Shown in pieces: positions 60,120 to 64,000 of a DNA stretch of 64,000 bases. Numbering within the stretch: the first letter of the stretch is position 1; every line of letters begins with the position of its first letter. Source of the stretch: Cryptomeria japonica (Eukaryota; Streptophyta; Pinopsida; Cupressales; Cupressaceae); NCBI RefSeq assembly GCF_030272615.1, contig NC_081405.1, forward strand, positions 573,098,252-573,162,251, in the 5' to 3' direction. A program made the position numbers and the translations under genes. The notes beneath the pieces were generated by a model. It had not been told where the DNA came from. It ran no database searches and worked only from the letters and a program-made list of their open reading frames with translations.

Positions 60120-60680
60120 CTAGGAGATACTAGTTCTGAACTTGATTGATCGCGAACTAGATGAAGAGCAAGGTATTCAACTTGTTTTCAAGTGATGAAA
60201 CTAAATAGAGTTGATTAAAGCGATACCGATCCCAAACTTGATTGAACTAGGAATGATAGAGAGTGAAGATACTGAACTTGAACTTCATTGATCAAGAAGC
60301 AGATCTTACTGATCTAGAACTTGATTGAACTAGACACAGTGAGTGAAGATAAAATCGATCTTGAACTTGATTGATCAAGATACGATGAGTGAAGATAAAT
60401 TGTCCAGCTTGATTCGATGCGATGAAACTGAACACCTACTTAGATTGAGTGTGATCAAAGATACTCTTTAAACCCTTGATTGAGTTTAAATGAATAATCA
60501 GCTTGATGAAAAGTGATGAAGCTAATTAACATTAAGACATTGATTCAGATGAAGACAATATCAACTTGATTTTAAGCGATAAAACTAATATGCCCCTAGC
60601 GATTGATTCGATTCAGATGATCGATAGATCTCAATTTGATATAAAGTGATGAAGTTGAGATGCCCCTAGCAATGAGGTCT
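60120..60680. repeat. Degenerate tandem repeat in element I
   Basis: Many imperfect repeats of GAACTTGATTGATC/GAACTAGA and GTGATGAAACT, spaced irregularly (roughly 40-60 bp). It has no open frame and lies between the polypurine tract and the integrase. Confidence 0.6.
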
Positions 60681-62430
60681 TATTTGATTGTCTTTAGTTG
60701 AAAAGATTTTTTTATTTATTTTTGCTCGACTTTTGATAAAGATTTGAAAATTTTATCAACATTGAAGATGTGAGGTCATAAGGTCACGAGTACATCCCCT
60801 CGGGAGCGAAATCGAAAGATAGTGAGGGTACATGATGATAGGCAATTTGGAGCGATGATATTGATTTGAGCATGAAAGTGATTCAAAGGAATATTTGAGT
60901 GATAAGAAATTGAGCGTAATTTGAAGAAGAGAATGAGCAATTGATGAAAGCACTAAGTGGTCAACATCGTGAAATTTTGATGAGAGAATTGACATCAGAT
61001 TTTGATTTTGATCCTGAAAATGGACTCAGGACAGCCGATTTACGAGCTCTTGATTTGATTTCATCATACTTGTGTTGATCGATTATGAGATGTTGTTCTA
61101 TATGCTTTATTCTATATGTATGCATATATTTTCAATATAGATGAATGAATGCAAATGGAATATGGGTGTTTATTTTTGTTTCTTTTTATGCAAATAAATG
61201 AGGAGAATGAGTAACTAGTAATGCAATTGTTTATTTTTCTTCATGCAATAATATGAATACAAATAAGTATAAAATGAAATATACAAATCTATATAAGATG
61301 CTCAGTATGCAGCTAACATCTCAATACACAAATACTCAATCAGAGAAATGATGATGAAAAAGAGACCACTTAGCTAAGAAATGATGAAGCTTCCAACTCT
61401 CATTTAGAAGATAAAAAAATCAGTGTTACCATACCGAAATCACTCTAAATTCATGAGATGCGGAATAAAATGCAAGATGAGATGCAAAATGAGATGCAAC
61501 CTAAACCTATTCACTGGATTTGAAAAGCTTAATTTTCATCATTGAGTGTTTTACAAACATAGCAGGCAGATTAGAGTTCCTTTCTTTTCATGCAATATTA
61601 ATTATCTTGTTTGCAATGACCCTTTTTTTGTTCATATCCTTGGATGGATTTCATAGGAACCTGGATTGCATGATAAAGAAATTCCCTCAAAATAGACAAA
61701 GAAATGATGGGAACTCCCTGTAGCATTCAAATAAGCGGAGTCGAGGTATGTGTGGCGATTTCACCTCAATGTGAAGGCGCTTATCACAAACACCCAGCTG
61801 ATTAGATGTTTTTAGATCATCAAAATCATTCCTACAAGCAGAAAAACAAAGAAAATATTATGCCCCCAATCCTTGCTCCTCTTAGTCAAGATAGACTTCC
61901 TCGAGTTACTTAGAGAGAATAATAATTGAAAACCAATGTAAAAGACAACACACAAAGAAAATTTCATGCATAGCTCAAATTGTTTAGTGATTTTTTTCTG
62001 TTATGTTGTTTTGCTTGTTTACTCAGTGATAAAAAATCTCCAGTAGTTAGGAGACAGGTGACTGACTCAGAGTGGATGACCAGGGACCACTGACTAAAAG
62101 ATGACTTGGTTGATATTGCTTAGGACATGTAAATTGCTAAGTTGATTACCCTAAGATCAGGACAATGATTGGTTTCAAGCCATGATGGTTTTGAAAGATC
62201 CAGGATGTCACAAAAGTGACTAAAAGTTATGTACAAATAAAATCAAATAATGCATGAAAGTGGGAATGCCAATGTTGTGTTGATAGATGGAGCGCTTAAG
62301 CACAAGAGGCGCCTGTTTGCTAGGTTTTCACCTGCTTGGCAGAGATGCATTTTTTTCTTACCGAGGTGCCTGTTTACCAAGTTTTCACCAAGGCATTTTG
62401 TTTCTTTTTCCTTTTTTTTTTCCTTTTTTT
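60681..62430 (-). other. Non-coding 3' region of element I
   Basis: AT-rich sequence with only short chance frames. I see no domain or other insertion. It belongs to element I by position. Confidence 0.5.
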
Positions 62431-62432
62431 TT

Positions 62433-62667
62433 GAATTTCTTCAGGACTTTTTTCTCATTTTTAGGATTTCTTCAGGACTTTTTTTTGATTTTTAGGATTT
62501 CTTCAGGACTTTTTCTGATTTTTAGGATTTCTTCAAGACTTTTTCTAATTTTTAGGATTTCTTCAGGAATTTTTATGATTTTTATGATTTCTTCAGGACT
62601 TTTTTAGATTTTTATGATTTCTTCAGCACTTTTTCTGAATTTTAGGATTTTTTCAGAACTTTTTCAC
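62433..62667. repeat. 30-bp minisatellite, about eight copies
   Basis: The unit GATTTCTTCAGGACTTTTTC plus a TGATTTTTAG spacer repeats about eight times with point changes and T-run length variation. Since 30 is a multiple of three, the minus strand reads a ten-residue repeat RKSPEEILKI in places. It lies just after the integrase tail on the element I coding strand. A T-rich run precedes it at 62399-62432. Confidence 0.85.
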
Positions 62668-62679
62668 TGTATAGGCTGC

Positions 62680-63280
62680 TGGAGCAGAGAATATTTAGGT
62701 GAAGAATTTCTTCAGATGGATGGTGTTGATTGGTTCACAGAGTTGTTCTCCTACTGATGTTGAAAGTTGATAGGCACCAAAGCCAAAAGCTGCAGCAACG
62801 ATATAGGGACCCAGTCAGTTGGGTTCAAACTTCCCTTTGTTATCTCAAAACTATTGATTTTTAGGATTTTCTCTTAGAACTAGGTCACCAACTTGAAATT
62901 CTCTTTGTCAAACCTTCTTGCTATATCCTCTAGACATTCTCTTTTGATACACTCTGAGATGATCAAACACCACTTGTCGATGCTCATCCAACAATTTGAG
63001 CTCTTGCAATCTAGATATTCTATAATCTTCATTAGTAACAAGACCTTGCAAAGAAACTCTTAGAGATGGTATTTCCACCTCAATAGGTAATACTACTTCG
63101 GACCCATACACCAAAGAAAAAGGTGTATCCCCAGTAGGTGTTCTGACACTTGTTCTATAAGCCCACAGGATAGGTTTGAGCTACAGATGCCAATCCTTTC
63201 CAGATTTATTGACTGTCCTGTGTAAGATAGTCAACAGATTCTTGTTAGATGCTTCGACTTATCCATTACATTGAGGGTAG
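62680..63280 (-). pseudogene. Element I integrase, C-terminal half
   Basis: On the minus strand from 63280: YPQCNG, VEASNKNLLTILHRTVNKSG (the Glu of the D-D-E triad lies in VEAS), WAYRTSVRTPTGDTPF, VYGSEVVLPIEVEIPSLRVS (63114 on), RMSRGYSKKVRQREF, QVGDLVLRENP and KFEPNWLGPYIVAAAFGFGA. Stops occur at Gln or Trp positions. The core with the first two Asp lies beyond E3. Confidence 0.88.
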
Positions 63281-64000
63281 TGTAGACGTATAAAAATGAC
63301 CATATTCCTAAATAAATATTTTATGTTCATTTCTCTATTTGATTAAATCCAATTTAATTAAATTATCCATGTTCCTCTATTTAATTAAATAAATTACTTA
63401 ATTTATTTAAATAAATTCACTATACCATTTAATGAATAAATCATTTTATTCAATTAAATCCCCCCTATCCACTTTTAATTAAATTCAAATTTAATTAAAT
63501 AGTTATCCCAAATTGAATAAATCAAATTTATTTAATTACAACCAAATTGAATGAATTAAATTATTTCAATTAAATCCTATTATCCCTCCATCCACTTGCA
63601 AAATCCCAAACCCCTTTCTAATCCCTTCTAGAATCTTCTAAACACTTCTAATTAACCTAACCCTCCTCTAAATTTTGTCACATCCCTAAGCAAAGGGAAG
63701 TCACTTCTCAAATGGCTCAAAGTCTTTGATAACCATTAAAGGTTTTCAACCTTCAACCACCAAAACCCTTAAAGTCTTTGAAAACCATTGAAGGCTTCCA
63801 ACCTTCAACCATTTAATCCCCAAAGTCTCCAATAACCATTAATGGTTAAGTCAAACCCTCCCACATTGTTAAAACATTTGTTTTGACTCAACCTCTATCC
63901 AACCCAAGGGTCTCATCAGGCCATTAATGCTTTGACCATGATTATCTCTTAATCATTTGCACAAAGGTTTATCCTTGGATTAACTCTTAATCCAGTGGGT
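63281..64000 (+). repeat. LTR E3, cut by the window edge
   Basis: Starts TGTAGACGTA at 63281 inside the integrase of I. It has the AT-rich palindrome array (63300-63580) and then a stretch similar to E2 (CCACTTGCAAAATCCCAAAC; GTCACTTCTCAAA). Its right end is beyond 64000, so it may be solo or part of a full element. Confidence 0.8.

Larger units (their letters stand above)
58913..63280 (-). mobile_element. Element I: Gypsy retrotransposon, partial
   Basis: Minus-strand Gypsy. Seen here are the 3' LTR (58913-60061), the polypurine tract, a long non-coding 3' region with tandem repeats, and the C-terminal half of the integrase. E3 cuts it at 63281; the remainder lies outside. The five bases before it are ctagg. 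Confidence 0.8.
22452..64000 (-). mobile_element. Element H: outermost Copia host of the right-hand nest
   Basis: The visible pieces are a left 3' LTR (22452-24311), RNase H (24395-24850), reverse transcriptase (48539-49612) and the linker before it (56327-56538), all on the minus strand. G, B1 and B2 separate the pieces. The TSD catat of B1 and the resumption of the reading frame across it show that 49612 and 56327 were once adjacent. The remainder (integrase, protease, gag, 5' LTR) should lie right of the window, beyond B2 and its nested insertions. H is the oldest member of the nest. Confidence 0.75.

Noticed and set aside
62250-62607. Plus-strand ORFs with FLIFRISSG-like repeats, as a possible repeat protein
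   Set aside because: They are translations of the 30-bp minisatellite and a T-rich run on the strand opposite to element I coding; no start context or domain supports a gene.

Overview
This window looks like heterochromatic DNA from a seed plant with a very large, repeat-rich genome. The base composition is AT-rich, the LTR retrotransposons are long, decayed and deeply nested, and I see no convincing host gene, rRNA, tRNA or CRISPR. The style (1-2 kb LTRs, initiator-Met primer sites, Sirevirus-like Copia and tRNA-Asp-primed Gypsy elements) suggests a gymnosperm such as a conifer, but nothing in the sequence proves that.

Left part (1-22451). An incomplete minus-strand element (family A) enters from the left edge and sits inside a minus-strand LTR of family C. 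Element D (3030-10635, TSD aaaca) is a complete but non-autonomous element. It has an initiator-Met primer site, several polypurine tracts and two degenerate ORFs: one has a coiled-coil-like start and four CCHC zinc knuckles, the other is a protein of unknown function in place of pol. A solo LTR (E1) is inserted in it. Sequence J (about 13331-19994) carries another very long unknown reading frame, split by a solo family C LTR. The stretches between hold LTR debris and a tandem duplication.

Right part (22452-64000). This is one nest of retrotransposons. Host H, a minus-strand Copia element, was hit by G, B1 and B2, which are minus-strand Copia elements with Sirevirus hallmarks. G was hit by F (plus-strand Gypsy, 29126-44973) in gag and by solo LTR E2 in its 5' LTR. 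F was hit in its reverse transcriptase/RNase H region by solo LTR B3, which itself holds solo LTR A2. The 3' LTR of F was hit by a pair of C LTRs with no internal region. B2 was cut by a minus-strand Gypsy (I), whose integrase was cut by LTR E3 at the right edge. Target-site duplications support most boundaries, and the host reading frame resumes across several insertions, which fixes the order of events.

All retroelement coding regions here carry stops, frameshifts, deletions or lost catalytic residues, so none looks autonomous. The most interesting points are the unknown proteins of D and J, an accessory ORF after the integrase of F that shares a short motif with D, a conserved LTR module and an inverted repeat around the polypurine tract/LTR junction shared between families, and an array of palindromes in the E-type LTRs.
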